Origin: Stenotrophomonas maltophilia
GTDB taxonomy: Bacteria; Pseudomonadota; Gammaproteobacteria; Xanthomonadales; Xanthomonadaceae
Assembly: GCF_025642255.1 (NCBI RefSeq)
Contig: NZ_CP106759.1
Span: forward strand, 1,453,501-1,517,500
Length of the DNA: 64,000 nt
Reading direction: 5' to 3'
Numbering within the stretch: the first letter of the stretch is position 1; the number at the start of each line of letters is the position of its first letter. A program made the translations under genes and the position numbers. Positions 13,030-24,070 of this stretch are shown here, in pieces. Under the pieces are notes generated by a model, which was not told the origin of the DNA, did not search any database, and worked only from the letters and a program-made list of their open reading frames with translations.

Positions 13030-13662
13030 ATGGCAACCCGCAGCAAAAGCAGCCAGCGCTGGCTCAAGGAACACTTCTCCGACCCCTTCGTGAAGAAGGC
13101 GCAGGCCGAAGGCATGCGCTCGCGGGCGGCCTACAAGCTTGAAGAGTTGCTTGAACGTGACCGCCTGCTGAAGCGGAACATGGTCGTGGTGGACCTCGGT
13201 GCCGCCCCTGGCGGGTGGTCTCAGCAGGTTCGGAGACAGATGGGCGATACCGGCCGCGTGCTGGCGCTGGACATCCTGGACATGCCGCCGCTGGCGGGTG
13301 TGGAGTTCCTTCACGGTGACTTCAGGGAAGAAGCCGTCCTATCTCAGTTCGAAGCCATGCTCGGGGACGAGCCGGTGGACCTTGTGCTGTCGGACATGGC
13401 CCCCAATAAAAGTGGCATGGACGCGGTCGACCAGCCGCGGATGATGCATCTGGCGGAGCTGGCGCTGGACTTCGCCGACAACCACCTGAAGACCGGCGGG
13501 GCGTTCCTGATCAAGCTGTTCCAGGGTGTGGGCTTTGACGACTACGTGCGTGAAATGCGCCGTCGCTACGACAAGGTCTCCATCCGCAAGCCGGAAGCGT
13601 CGCGCAAACGCTCTCCCGAGGTGTACGCCTTGGGTCAGGGCAAACGCGCCCACATGAAGTAA
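13030..13662 (+). CDS. rlmE: 23S rRNA (uridine(2552)-2'-O)-methyltransferase
   Basis: Methylates the ribose of U2552 in the ribosomal A loop with SAM (RrmJ/FtsJ). The 210-residue product has RSRAAYKLEEL with the first catalytic lysine, the SAM motif VVDLGAAPGGWSQ, the catalytic aspartate in VLSDMAPNKSG, and a lysine in FLIKLFQGVGFDDY. The K-D-K-E set closes with the glutamate in RSPEVYALG. It lies 66 bases before ftsH, the classic rlmE-ftsH pair. Confidence 0.96.
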   Translation: MATRSKSSQRWLKEHFSDPFVKKAQAEGMRSRAAYKLEELLERDRLLKRNMVVVDLGAAPGGWSQQVRRQMGDTGRVLALDILDMPPLAGVEFLHGDFREEAVLSQFEAMLGDEPVDLVLSDMAPNKSGMDAVDQPRMMHLAELALDFADNHLKTGGAFLIKLFQGVGFDDYVREMRRRYDKVSIRKPEASRKRSPEVYALGQGKRAHMK

Positions 13663-13728
13663 GCTCGCAACGTAAGTTTCAACCCCAACGCAACGCCCGC
13701 ACTGAGAGGAACACCGGAGCCAATGAGG

Positions 13729-15666
<1,938 letters not shown>

Positions 15667-15689
15667 CGGCCCCGCCGCACGTGACATCA

Positions 15690-15721
15690 GACGAGGCCGG
15701 GGCAACCCGGCTTCGTCGTTT
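15690..15721 (+). terminator. Terminator-like hairpin after ftsH
   Basis: A 12-base stem (15690-15701 with 15706-15717, one G-T pair, GCAA loop) is followed by GTTT, a short T tract. It is a plausible intrinsic terminator of the rlmE-ftsH transcript. Confidence 0.55.
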
Positions 15722-15769
15722 CCGGGCCCTCGGCCCACCCCGAAGAACCGATCTGACGCTGGAGCCCGC

Positions 15770-15955
15770 ATGTCCGCCCCGAAGCCCGAACCGATTTCCC
15801 ACACCGTCGAGATGGTCATCGCCACCGTGGTCGGCGTGGGTGTGGGCCTGGGGGCCGACAATCTGCTGCTGGGCTGCGTGGTGGGTATTGCGGTGGGCAT
15901 CGTGCTGAGCATTGCCAGGACCCTGTACGTGGACCGCAAGCGCCGCCGCCGTTGA
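15770..15955 (+). CDS. Small glycine-rich membrane protein
   Basis: A 61-residue protein of unknown function. The ATG at 15770 follows GGAGCCC. After ten polar residues the chain is a long hydrophobic segment (about 14-50) with Gly and Ala spaced as in glycine-zipper helices (VVGVGVGLGADNLLLGC, then CVVGIAVGIVLS), probably two helices in a hairpin. It ends in the very basic tail YVDRKRRRR, consistent with a cytoplasmic end. It sits between ftsH and a palindromic repeat. Confidence 0.65.
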   Translation: MSAPKPEPISHTVEMVIATVVGVGVGLGADNLLLGCVVGIAVGIVLSIARTLYVDRKRRRR

Positions 15956-15963
15956 GGGGTGTC

Positions 15964-16076
15964 GGCAGGGCTGACGCCCTGCAACCGGACCGGCCCCGCC
16001 TTTCATCAGCAAACCAGCCGTTGCTCTGGCTGTTGTTGTCGCTCTGGCCTCTGCGGGTGCAGGGCGCAGCCCTGCC
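15964..16076. repeat. Shortened copy of a long interspersed palindromic element
   Basis: Outer arms CAGGGCTGACGCCCTGCA (from about 15966) and TGCAGGGCGCAGCCCTG (to about 16074) are inverted. The right half, including CTGTTGTTG and GCGGGTGCAGGGCGCAG, closely matches the right half of the larger palindrome at 38173-38416. The inner arms of that copy are missing here. It lies immediately upstream of folP and codes for nothing convincing. Confidence 0.65.
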
Positions 16077-16114
16077 GAACTAAACTACCCGCCGTTGTCC
16101 CTGCAGGATTGCCC

Positions 16115-17011
16115 ATGTTCGATACCTCGCCCCAGCTCGACTGCGCCGGTCGCATCCTGCGCCTGGACCGTGCCCGGGTCATGGGCATCGTCAACGTCAC
16201 CCCGGATTCGTTCTCTGACGGGGGGCACCATGACACCACGGAGGCCGCAGTCGCGCATGGCCTGAAGCTGGTGGAAGAGGGCGCCGACCTGCTCGACATC
16301 GGGGGTGAATCGACCCGTCCCGGCGCTGTACCGGTATCGGTGGAGGAAGAGCTCCGCCGCATCGTTCCGGTCATCGAGCAGCTTGCGGCGCGTACCTCCG
16401 TGCCGATCAGCATCGATACCTTCAAGCCTGAGGTGATGCGCGCGGCGGTGGCCGCCGGCGCCGGCATGATCAACGACATCTTCGGCCTGCGCCAGGACGG
16501 CGCGCTGGAAGCGGCCGCTGCGGCCAACGTGCCGGTGGTGCTGATGCACATGCAGGGCGAGCCGGGCAACATGCAGGCCGATCCGCACTACGACGACGTC
16601 GTTGCCGAAGTCCACGGGTTTCTCGTGCAGCGCCTGTTCGCCGCCGAGATGGCCGGCATCGCGAAGAAGCATCTGGTCATCGATCCGGGTTTCGGCTTCG
16701 GCAAGAACACCACGCACAACATGACCCTGTTGGCGCGTTCGGAGCGTTTTCTGGAACTGGGTGTGCCGATGCTGGCGGGCCTGTCGCGCAAGCGCAGCCT
16801 TGGCGAGCTGACCGGGCGTGACGCGCCGGCCGAGCGGGTGGCGGCGTCGGTGGCCGCGCACCTGATTGCCGTGCAGCGCGGTGCGCGTATCGTGCGTGTG
16901 CATGACGTCGCCGCCACCGTCGACGCACTGAAGATCTGGCAGGCGGTGGACGCCGTGCCGGCGCCACGCGATGACACCCGGGCGACGATCAGCTGGCCGG
17001 ACGAAGACTGA
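16115..17011 (+). CDS. folP: Dihydropteroate synthase
   Basis: Condenses p-aminobenzoate with dihydropterin pyrophosphate in folate synthesis and is the target of sulfonamides. The start at 16115 (AGGA upstream) gives 298 residues; longer in-frame starts run into the repeat. Signature 1 is [14 protein letters not shown] and signature 2 is [12 protein letters not shown]. Further conserved blocks are [24 protein letters not shown] and [10 protein letters not shown], and the C-terminal [13 protein letters not shown]. Its stop codon shares one base with the miaA start. Confidence 0.95.
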   Translation: MFDTSPQLDCAGRILRLDRARVMGIVNVTPDSFSDGGHHDTTEAAVAHGLKLVEEGADLLDIGGESTRPGAVPVSVEEELRRIVPVIEQLAARTSVPISIDTFKPEVMRAAVAAGAGMINDIFGLRQDGALEAAAAANVPVVLMHMQGEPGNMQADPHYDDVVAEVHGFLVQRLFAAEMAGIAKKHLVIDPGFGFGKNTTHNMTLLARSERFLELGVPMLAGLSRKRSLGELTGRDAPAERVAASVAAHLIAVQRGARIVRVHDVAATVDALKIWQAVDAVPAPRDDTRATISWPDED

Positions 17012-17964
17012 TGGGCGTTGACCGGCGGCCGCTGGCGATTGCCGTAATGGGGCCGACCGCCAGTGGCAAGACGGCCACCGCGATCGCCCTGGCCCGGCAG
17101 CTGGATGGCGAGATCGTCAGCGTTGACTCGGCGCTGGTCTATCGCCATCTGGATATCGGTTCGGCCAAGCCCGACGTTTCCGAGCGCGCACAGGCGCCGC
17201 ATCATCTGCTGGACCTGCGTGATCCGTGGCAGACCTACTCAGCGGCGGAGTTCGCCGCCGACGCCGGCCGCGTCGTCGCCGACATCGTTGCGCGTGGACG
17301 GATGCCGATCCTGGCCGGGGGCACCGGCCTGTACTTCCGCGCCCTGCTGCAGGGACTGTCGCCCATGCCGGAGGCCGACCCGGCCCTGCGCGCCACGCTG
17401 GCAGCCGAGGCCGCCGAGCGCGGTTGGGCCGCGTTGCATGCCGAACTGGCGAAGGTGGACCCCGCCGCGGCTGCCCGCATCCATGCGACAGACCCACAGC
17501 GGATCCAGCGGGCGCTGGAGGTCTATCGGCTGACGGGAACGCCGATCAGCGAGTGGCAGCGCCGGCCCGGCGTGGCGCCGCTGCCGGTACGCACCCTGAA
17601 GCTGGTCCTGGCGCCGCACGACCGGGCAATCCTGCACCGGCGGATCGAGGCCCGCTTCGATGCCATGCTGGCCCAGGGCTTCCTCGACGAAGTGCGCGAT
17701 CTGCGCGCGATGCCGGAAATGGCCGCTGTCGCGGCACCGCTGGACCTGCCGGCGGTGCGTGCGGTCGGGTACCGCCAGGCTTGGGAGCATCTGGACGGCC
17801 GGATCGATGCCGGCGGCTTCCGCGACAAGGCGATCTTCGCCACCCGCCAGCTGGCCAAGCGGCAGCTGACCTGGCTGCGGGGTGAGCTTGACGCGCGCTG
17901 GTTCGACCCCCATATCGACCACGAGCGGCTGGCCGACGCAGTGTCGACCTTCGTCGCACGCTGA
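17011..17964 (+). CDS. miaA: tRNA dimethylallyltransferase
   Basis: Adds the dimethylallyl group to A37 of tRNAs reading UNN codons. The 317-residue protein has the P-loop GPTASGKT near its N-terminus. The DMAPP/tRNA region [36 protein letters not shown] and the C-terminal GYRQAWEHL and [13 protein letters not shown] follow. miaA-hfq-hflX is a conserved gammaproteobacterial cluster; hfq starts 96 bases downstream. Confidence 0.95.
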   Translation: MGVDRRPLAIAVMGPTASGKTATAIALARQLDGEIVSVDSALVYRHLDIGSAKPDVSERAQAPHHLLDLRDPWQTYSAAEFAADAGRVVADIVARGRMPILAGGTGLYFRALLQGLSPMPEADPALRATLAAEAAERGWAALHAELAKVDPAAAARIHATDPQRIQRALEVYRLTGTPISEWQRRPGVAPLPVRTLKLVLAPHDRAILHRRIEARFDAMLAQGFLDEVRDLRAMPEMAAVAAPLDLPAVRAVGYRQAWEHLDGRIDAGGFRDKAIFATRQLAKRQLTWLRGELDARWFDPHIDHERLADAVSTFVAR

Positions 17965-18060
17965 ACCGCCGCCAGCCGTGTAACATCACTGTCCGGCGGG
18001 CGGCTCGGGGGCCGCGGCGGCCGCCGGCAACCCAATAAGAACAATAATCAGGAGTGAGCA

Positions 18061-18336
18061 ATGTCCAAGGGGCAATCGCTGCAGGATCCTTTCTTGAATG
18101 CACTGCGGCGCGAGCGCGTGCCGGTTTCGGTGTACCTGGTCAACGGCATCAAGCTGCAGGGCACGATCGAGTCGTTCGATCAGTTCGTGGTCCTGCTGCG
18201 CAATACGGTCAGCCAGATGGTCTACAAGCATGCGATCTCCACCGTGGTGCCGGCACGTAATGTGAAGGTTGGGCCGGGCGGTGGTTATGTGCAGTCGGGT
18301 GAAGGTGGTCAGGCAGGTGATGAAGCAGACGAGTAA
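18061..18336 (+). CDS. hfq: RNA chaperone Hfq
   Basis: A ring-forming Sm-like RNA chaperone that pairs small RNAs with mRNAs. The 91-residue product contains Sm1 ([29 protein letters not shown]) and Sm2 with the YKHAIS motif that lines the proximal face. A Gly/Glu-rich acidic tail ([19 protein letters not shown]) replaces the longer E. coli tail. AGGAG lies 7 bases before the ATG. hflX begins 14 bases after the stop. Confidence 0.97.
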   Translation: MSKGQSLQDPFLNALRRERVPVSVYLVNGIKLQGTIESFDQFVVLLRNTVSQMVYKHAISTVVPARNVKVGPGGGYVQSGEGGQAGDEADE

Positions 18337-18350
18337 GACCGGAGCGGTGA

Positions 18351-19661
18351 ATGTTTGACCGCTCGAAAAAGGGTGAACATGCCCTGTTGATCCAGCCGCA
18401 CTTCGGCAAGCTGGAAGACGACGTGCTGGAAGAGTTCGGTGATCTGGCCCGCTCGGCAGGGGCCAGCATCGCTGCCACGATCACCGCGCGCCTGGACCGT
18501 CCCAATCCCTCGACCCTGATCGGCAGCGGCAAGCTGGATGAGATCAAGGCAGCAGCCGACGCCACCGGCGCCGATCTGGTGCTGGTCAACCATGCGCTGA
18601 GCCCCGGCCAGGAACGCAACCTGGAACGCTTTCTGGAGCGCCGGGTGATCGACCGTACCGGGCTGATCCTGGACATCTTCGCGCAGCGCGCTCACAGCCA
18701 CGAAGGCAAGCTGCAGGTCGAGCTGGCGCAGCTGCGTCACCTTGCGACGCGGCTGGTGCGCGGCTGGACCCATCTGGAGCGCCAGCGCGGTGGTTCGATC
18801 GGCCTGCGCGGCCCGGGTGAAACCCAGCTGGAAACCGACCGCCGTCTGCTGCAGAAGCGGGTGGAGCAGTTGCAGAAGCGGCTGGAGAAGGTCGAAGTCC
18901 AGCGCACCCAGATGCGCCGTGCGCGCGTGCGCAGCGAACTGCCACGTGTGGCCCTGGTGGGTTACACCAATGCCGGCAAGTCGACCCTGTTCAACGCGAT
19001 GACCGGCGCCGAGGCCTATGCGGCCGACCAGCTGTTCGCGACCCTGGACCCGACGGTGCGCCGCATCGCTGTGCCGGGTGGCAACGTCGTGCTGGCCGAC
19101 ACCGTCGGCTTCGTCCGCGACCTGCCGCACGACCTGGTGGCCGCGTTCCGCTCGACCCTGTCCGAGGCCCGCGAGGCCGATTTCCTGCTGCACGTGGTCG
19201 ATGCGGCCGATCCGCACCGCGAGGAGCGCATCGCCCAGGTCGACGAGGTGCTGGCTGCGGTCGGTGCGGGTGATCTGCCGCAGCTGCTGGTGTTCAACAA
19301 GATCGACCGTATCGAGGGCGCCGAAGTGCGCCACGATGGTCAGGATGGCGTGCCGGACGAGTCGCGCCGCGAGCGGGTCTGGATCTCCGCGCGTGACGGG
19401 CAGGGCCTGGAGCTGTTGCAGGCGGTGCTGGGCAAGCGCCTGGGGTTGCAGCATGTGACCGGGGAGCTGCGCCTGCCGCCGGATGCGGGCCGCCTGCGCG
19501 CGCGCCTGCATCAGCTGGAAGTGATCCGCAGCGAGCAGGCAGACGAGGAGGGCTGGCTGCTGCAGGTCGATCTTCCGATTGCCGAAGCCGAAAAACTCGC
19601 GGCGGGCATTGATGGCGGGCCGATCCGTGCCCTGCTGCCGGAAAAGCTGCCGGAATGGTGA
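18351..19661 (+). CDS. hflX: GTPase HflX
   Basis: A ribosome-associated GTPase that splits stalled 70S particles, for example after heat shock. The 436-residue product has the HflX-specific N-terminal domain, including NPSTLIGSGKLDEI and RTGLILDIFAQRAHSHEGKLQ. A coiled linker (about 155-190) follows. The G domain shows G1 GYTNAGKS, G2 in LFATLDPT, G3 DTVGF and G4 NKID. A short C-terminal extension follows. It is downstream of hfq as in E. coli, but hflK/hflC are not next to it. Confidence 0.94.
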   Translation: MFDRSKKGEHALLIQPHFGKLEDDVLEEFGDLARSAGASIAATITARLDRPNPSTLIGSGKLDEIKAAADATGADLVLVNHALSPGQERNLERFLERRVIDRTGLILDIFAQRAHSHEGKLQVELAQLRHLATRLVRGWTHLERQRGGSIGLRGPGETQLETDRRLLQKRVEQLQKRLEKVEVQRTQMRRARVRSELPRVALVGYTNAGKSTLFNAMTGAEAYAADQLFATLDPTVRRIAVPGGNVVLADTVGFVRDLPHDLVAAFRSTLSEAREADFLLHVVDAADPHREERIAQVDEVLAAVGAGDLPQLLVFNKIDRIEGAEVRHDGQDGVPDESRRERVWISARDGQGLELLQAVLGKRLGLQHVTGELRLPPDAGRLRARLHQLEVIRSEQADEEGWLLQVDLPIAEAEKLAAGIDGGPIRALLPEKLPEW

Positions 19662-19781
19662 GATAGCGCCGCACAATCCCGGTGCGCGCCGCTGCGTAGT
19701 CGGGCGCGTACCGGCCGGGACGCGACACGCGTCTGCGATCTGCGGTACAACAGGCGGGTTCTTCACCCCACTGTCATCTCG

Positions 19782-20276
19782 ATGTCCATCCCTACCGACG
19801 CCGACCTCAACGCCCAAGCTGCCGCACTCGGGCAGCGCCTGCAGCAGGCCTCGCTGCAGCTTGTGACGGCTGAAAGCTGCAGTGGCGGCTGGATCGCCAA
19901 GACCATGACCGACATTGCCGGTTCCTCGGCGTTTTTCGACTGCGGCATGGTGGTCTACAGCTACGAAGCCAAGCAGCGCCTGCTGGGGGTACGTGCGCAG
20001 ACGCTGGAGCAGTTCGGTGCGGTGAGCCGCGAAACGGTGCTGGAGATGGTGTCCGGCGCCCTGATCAACTCCGGTGCCGGCATCGCGGTGGCGGTTACCG
20101 GCATTGCCGGTCCTGGTGGCGGCAGCCCGGACAAGCCGGTCGGCAGCGTCTGGATCGGCTGGAAGCGCCGCGGCGGATACGCCCGGGCGGAACTGTTCCA
20201 GTTCGATGGCGACCGCGAAGCCATCCGCAGGCAAACCGTCGCTGCGGCATTGCACGGTATCGACGCCCAGCTGTGA
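19782..20276 (+). CDS. CinA-family nicotinamide-nucleotide amidohydrolase
   Basis: Likely deamidates nicotinamide mononucleotide to nicotinate mononucleotide in pyridine nucleotide recycling (PncC type). The 164 residues correspond to the C-terminal CinA domain alone. The catalytic-serine motif AESCSGGWIAKTMTDIAGSS and VTGIAGPGGGSPDKPVG are characteristic. It lies 120 bases after hflX and 31 bases before the UbiB-family gene. In many proteobacteria this gene sits beside recA; here lexA and the kinase gene lie between. Confidence 0.88.
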   Translation: MSIPTDADLNAQAAALGQRLQQASLQLVTAESCSGGWIAKTMTDIAGSSAFFDCGMVVYSYEAKQRLLGVRAQTLEQFGAVSRETVLEMVSGALINSGAGIAVAVTGIAGPGGGSPDKPVGSVWIGWKRRGGYARAELFQFDGDREAIRRQTVAAALHGIDAQL

Positions 20277-20307
20277 CATGCTGCTGCGGTAATCGTCCGG
20301 AGCACGC

Positions 20308-21993
20308 ATGATGTGGGAAACGCTGGGCACCGTCCGTGACCTGGGGAGGCTGCAGGAAATTGCAGCGGTCCTGATCCGTTATGGCTTCGGCGACGTGGTG
20401 CGCCGGATCGGCCTGGCCACGGTGCTGGAGCGTGCCGGGCGCCTGCTGCACTGGAACGAGGACCGCCAGCATCTGCTGCGGATGACCGCGCCGGTGCGGG
20501 TGCGCAGCGCCCTGCAGGACCTCGGTCCGACGTTCGTCAAACTCGGACAGGTGCTGGCGACCCGTGTCGATCTGCTGCCGCCGGAGTGGATCGCCGAGCT
20601 TTCCGAACTCCAGAATGCGGTACCGGCCCTGCCGTATGCGCAGATCCGCGCGCAGCTGGAGGCCGATCTGGGCGCGCCTCCGCAGCAGGTATTCGCCTTC
20701 CTCGACGAAACACCGATGGCGGCGGCCTCGCTGGCGCAGGCCCATCGCGCGCGCCTGCTGGACGGCCGCGAAGTGGTGCTGAAGGTGCGTCGTCCCGGCA
20801 TCCGTGACTTGGTCGAAGCCGACCTGCGCCTGCTGGCACGGCTGGCCGAAATCGTCGAGGCGCGTCTTCCGGATCTGCGCCGTTACCGGCCGGCAGAGGT
20901 GGTGCAGCAGTTCACCGTATCGCTGCGGCGCGAACTCGATTTCGCGGCCGAATGCCGCAACGCGGAGCGCATCGCACGTAACTTTGAAGGTCGCGACGAC
21001 ATCCTTGTTCCCGGCGTGCATTGGCAGTGGACCTGCGAAAGCCTGAACGTGCAGGACTTTGTGGACGGCATTCCGGGCCGCGATCTTGCCGGCGTGGACG
21101 CAGCAGGGCTGGACCGTCGCGAACTGGCGCGGCGCGGTGCCAACATCGTATTGAAGATGGTGCTCGAGGACGGCAGCTTCCACGCCGATCCACACCCGGG
21201 CAACATCATCTATCTGCGTGACAGCCGCATCGGCGTGATCGACTTCGGCATGGTCGGGGCACTGTCCGAAGTGCGTCGCTTCCAGGTTGCGCAACTGCTG
21301 CACGGGCTGGTCGAACAGGACCCGCAGGGGGTGGCCGACGTCCTGCTGGACTGGGCCGGGGGCGTGGAGGTGGATGAGAACCGGCTGCAGCACGACATCA
21401 GCCAGTTCGTCGACCAGTACCGTGGCGTGCCGCTGAAGGATCTGCGCATCGGCCTGATGCTGGGCGACATCACCCAGTTGCTGCGCAGCTACAGCCTGAC
21501 CCTGCCGGCCGACCTCGCCCTGATGATCAAGGCGTTCCTCACCCTGGAAGGCATGGGCCGGCAGCTCGACCCGGACTTCGACATGGCCAGTGCCGCACGC
21601 CCCTTCCTGGAGCGGGTGGTACTGCAGCGCTACGCGCCGCGGGCATTGCTCAAACGCGGCCGGCGCAGCCTGTTGGGAATGATCGACTTCGCCGGCGATC
21701 TGCCGCGCGATCTGCGCAAGCTGGTGCAGGCGGCGCGCCGCGGGCGCCTGCAGCTGAAGGTCGAGACCAGTGCGCTGCAGGGCTTTGGCGAGCAGGTGAA
21801 CCGTGCGGCCAATCGAATGGTGATGGGCATCGTGACTGCAGCGCTGATCATCGGCTCATCGATCGTCATGCACAGCGTCGGTGGGGTCTCCAGCCGCTGG
21901 CTGCTGGCGCTCGGGGTTTCCGGATTCGTCGGGGCCGGTATCTGCGGCGTCTGGATCCTGTTCTCCATCTGGAGAAGTGGCAGGCACGACTGA
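20308..21993 (+). CDS. ABC1/AarF/UbiB-family atypical kinase
   Basis: A 561-residue protein of the UbiB family, linked to ubiquinone synthesis or lipid handling in the inner membrane. Seen: the KxGQ motif in LGPTFVKLGQVLATR, the Ala-rich loop AAASLAQAH that replaces a P-loop, the ATP-lysine in VVLKVRRPG, the catalytic HADPHPGN and the metal-binding DFGMVG. Two membrane spans near 510-555 end the chain. MM at the start leaves 20308 or 20311 as initiators, with GGAG upstream of both. Whether it is the ubiquinone UbiB or a paralogue cannot be told: no ubiE or ubiJ is adjacent. Confidence 0.88.
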   Translation: MMWETLGTVRDLGRLQEIAAVLIRYGFGDVVRRIGLATVLERAGRLLHWNEDRQHLLRMTAPVRVRSALQDLGPTFVKLGQVLATRVDLLPPEWIAELSELQNAVPALPYAQIRAQLEADLGAPPQQVFAFLDETPMAAASLAQAHRARLLDGREVVLKVRRPGIRDLVEADLRLLARLAEIVEARLPDLRRYRPAEVVQQFTVSLRRELDFAAECRNAERIARNFEGRDDILVPGVHWQWTCESLNVQDFVDGIPGRDLAGVDAAGLDRRELARRGANIVLKMVLEDGSFHADPHPGNIIYLRDSRIGVIDFGMVGALSEVRRFQVAQLLHGLVEQDPQGVADVLLDWAGGVEVDENRLQHDISQFVDQYRGVPLKDLRIGLMLGDITQLLRSYSLTLPADLALMIKAFLTLEGMGRQLDPDFDMASAARPFLERVVLQRYAPRALLKRGRRSLLGMIDFAGDLPRDLRKLVQAARRGRLQLKVETSALQGFGEQVNRAANRMVMGIVTAALIIGSSIVMHSVGGVSSRWLLALGVSGFVGAGICGVWILFSIWRSGRHD

Positions 21994-22061
21994 GTGTCGT
22001 TCGCTGCGGTATCGCCCGGCACGCTTCGCCCTGTCGTGTCCGGCACTTGCAGTTCCCGTAG

Positions 22062-22080
22062 TTAGTAGTAATACTACTAA
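22062..22080. promoter_or_regulatory. LexA operator (SOS box)
   Basis: TTAGTAGTAATACTACTAA is a perfect 9-1-9 palindrome ending two bases before the lexA ATG. It matches the LexA operator known in Xanthomonas/Xylella, which differs from the E. coli CTGT-N8-ACAG box. An upstream TTGCAG (22047-22052) could be the -35, putting the -10 inside the palindrome. Confidence 0.88.
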
Positions 22081-22082
22081 CC

Positions 22083-22718
22083 ATGGACCTGACCGACACC
22101 CAGCAGGCGATCCTGCAGTTGATCGCCGAGCGTATCGAGAGCGAAGGCGCGCCGCCGTCGCAGACTGAAATCGCACGTGCGTTCGGCTTCAAGGGCGTAC
22201 GCGCGGCCCAGTACCACCTGGAGGCGCTGGAGCAGGCGGGAGCGATCCGCCGCATTCCCGGCCAGGCCCGGGGCATCCGCCTGGTGCAGGCTCCCCCCGT
22301 GGAGGCCCTGGCCGAGCCCGGGCTGCCCGACAGCGTGCTGCGGCTGCCAGTACTGGGGCGGGTCGCCGCCGGCCTCCCTATCGGCGCGGATATCGGCTCG
22401 GACGATTTCGTGGTGCTGGACCGGGTGTTCTTTTCGCCCGCGCCGGATTACCTGCTGAAGGTGCAGGGTGACTCGATGATCGACGAAGGCATCTTCGATG
22501 GTGACCTGATCGGCGTGCACCGCACCCGCGACGCCCATTCGGGGCAGATCGTGGTGGCGCGCATCGATGATGAGATCACCGTCAAGCTGCTGAAGATCGC
22601 GAAGGACCGTATCCGGCTGTTGCCCCGGAACCCCGATTACAAGCCGATCGAAGTGCTTCCCGACCAGGACTTTTCGATCGAAGGCCTGTACTGCGGCCTG
22701 TTGCGGCCGAATCGCTGA
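22083..22718 (+). CDS. lexA: LexA repressor
   Basis: SOS repressor that cleaves itself when RecA filaments form. It has 211 residues. The N-terminal winged helix (about 1-65) has PPSQTEIARAFGFKG as the first recognition part. The S24 peptidase domain follows, with the cleavage site Ala96-Gly97 (VAAGLP), the nucleophile Ser131 (GDSM) and Lys168 (TVKLLK). The operator ends two bases before the ATG and leaves no room for a Shine-Dalgarno site. recA follows 204 bases later. Confidence 0.96.
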   Translation: MDLTDTQQAILQLIAERIESEGAPPSQTEIARAFGFKGVRAAQYHLEALEQAGAIRRIPGQARGIRLVQAPPVEALAEPGLPDSVLRLPVLGRVAAGLPIGADIGSDDFVVLDRVFFSPAPDYLLKVQGDSMIDEGIFDGDLIGVHRTRDAHSGQIVVARIDDEITVKLLKIAKDRIRLLPRNPDYKPIEVLPDQDFSIEGLYCGLLRPNR

Positions 22719-22922
22719 AGCGTTCGAAGGTGCGTTACCCCGCGGTCTTTTGTGGCGATTCTCTGGTTCCACCGAGGTTGGTACGGATGTCCGATAATTC
22801 TTTTCAAAGCGCCGGGCAGAATCTCAGCCTGTGCGATACGTCCGCCTTAAAGTGAACCCATGGCAAAGAAGACCCCCAAAGACAGCACCCCCAACGAAAT
22901 GACCTCTGCAAGGACCAATACG

Positions 22923-23960
22923 ATGGACGAGAACAAGAAGCGCGCATTGGCTGCTGCTCTGGGCCAGATCGAAAAGCAGTTCGGCAAGGGCTCGGTGATG
23001 CGCATGGGCGACCGTGTGGTCGAGCCCGTCGAAGCCATCCCGACCGGTTCGCTGATGCTCGACATCGCATTGGGCATCGGGGGTCTGCCGAAGGGCCGCG
23101 TGGTGGAAATCTATGGACCGGAGTCCTCGGGCAAGACCACGCTGACGCTGCAGGCCATCGCCGAGTGCCAGAAGATGGGAGGCACCGCTGCCTTCATCGA
23201 TGCCGAGCACGCTCTCGACCCGATCTATGCCGCCAAGCTTGGCGTGAACGTGGACGACCTGCTGCTGTCGCAGCCCGATACCGGTGAACAGGCATTGGAA
23301 ATCGCCGACATGCTGGTCCGTTCCGGCTCGGTGGACATCCTGGTGATCGACTCGGTCGCGGCATTGACCCCGAAGGCCGAAATCGAGGGCGAGATGGGCG
23401 ACCAGTTGCCGGGTCTGCAGGCCCGCCTGATGAGCCAGGCGCTGCGTAAGCTGACCGGCAACATCAAGCGCTCGAACACGCTGGTGATCTTCATCAACCA
23501 GCTGCGCATGAAGATCGGCGTGATGATGCCGGGCCAGAGCCCGGAGACCACCACGGGTGGCAACGCGCTGAAGTTCTATGCCTCGGTCCGTCTGGACATC
23601 CGCCGCATCGGTGCCATCAAGAAGGGCGATGAGATCATCGGTAACCAGACCAAGATCAAGGTCGTCAAAAACAAGCTGGCCCCGCCGTTCAAGCAGGTAA
23701 TCACCGAGATCCTGTATGGCGAAGGCATCAGCCGTGAAGGTGAACTGATCGACATGGGCGTGGATGCCAAGCTGGTCGAGAAGGCCGGTGCCTGGTACAG
23801 CTATGGCGAAGAGCGCATCGGCCAGGGCAAGGACAACGCCCGCGGTTATCTGCGTGACAACCCGACCGTCGCCGCCAAGCTCGAAGCCGAGCTGCGCGAG
23901 AAATTCCAGCCGTCCGAGGCCGTCCGTGAGGACGGCGACGACGAAGGCGACGACGAGTAA
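22923..23960 (+). CDS. recA: Recombinase RecA
   Basis: The DNA strand-exchange ATPase and SOS co-protease. The start at 22923 gives [20 protein letters not shown], the standard N-terminus, with AAGGA at good spacing. The ATG at 22860 would add 21 residues not seen in typical RecA. The 345-residue product has Walker [10 protein letters not shown], Walker B in [12 protein letters not shown], the DNA-binding loops around [18 protein letters not shown] and [15 protein letters not shown], and an acidic C-terminus. I see no separate LexA box in the 204 bases before it. A GTAG hairpin follows the stop. Confidence 0.97.
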   Translation: MDENKKRALAAALGQIEKQFGKGSVMRMGDRVVEPVEAIPTGSLMLDIALGIGGLPKGRVVEIYGPESSGKTTLTLQAIAECQKMGGTAAFIDAEHALDPIYAAKLGVNVDDLLLSQPDTGEQALEIADMLVRSGSVDILVIDSVAALTPKAEIEGEMGDQLPGLQARLMSQALRKLTGNIKRSNTLVIFINQLRMKIGVMMPGQSPETTTGGNALKFYASVRLDIRRIGAIKKGDEIIGNQTKIKVVKNKLAPPFKQVITEILYGEGISREGELIDMGVDAKLVEKAGAWYSYGEERIGQGKDNARGYLRDNPTVAAKLEAELREKFQPSEAVREDGDDEGDDE

Positions 23961-23970
23961 GTCTTGCTGT

Positions 23971-24008
23971 GGGGTAGGGTGACGCCGTCAGTGACGTCGC
24001 TCTACCCC
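23971..24008 (+). repeat. GTAG-CTAC imperfect hairpin between recA and recX
   Basis: GGGGTAG at 23971-23977 pairs with CTACCCC at 24002-24008, and the stem continues for seven more pairs (two G-T). No T tract follows. It resembles a variant GTAG-type REP and could attenuate transcription from recA into recX. Confidence 0.5.
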
Positions 24009-24070
24009 GCAGGTTCGAACCGCCCAGGATGGGCAGGGTGCCAGGGACGGCGCCACCCCTGGAGGGATTG

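Noticed and set aside
19795..19815. CTGTCAT upstream of the cinA-type gene as a Pho box
   Set aside because: Only one half-site matches; the second half at the 11-base period does not.
22860..22922. Upstream ATG at 22860 as recA start
   Set aside because: It would add 21 residues absent from typical RecA and has no better ribosome site than the AAGGA before 22923.
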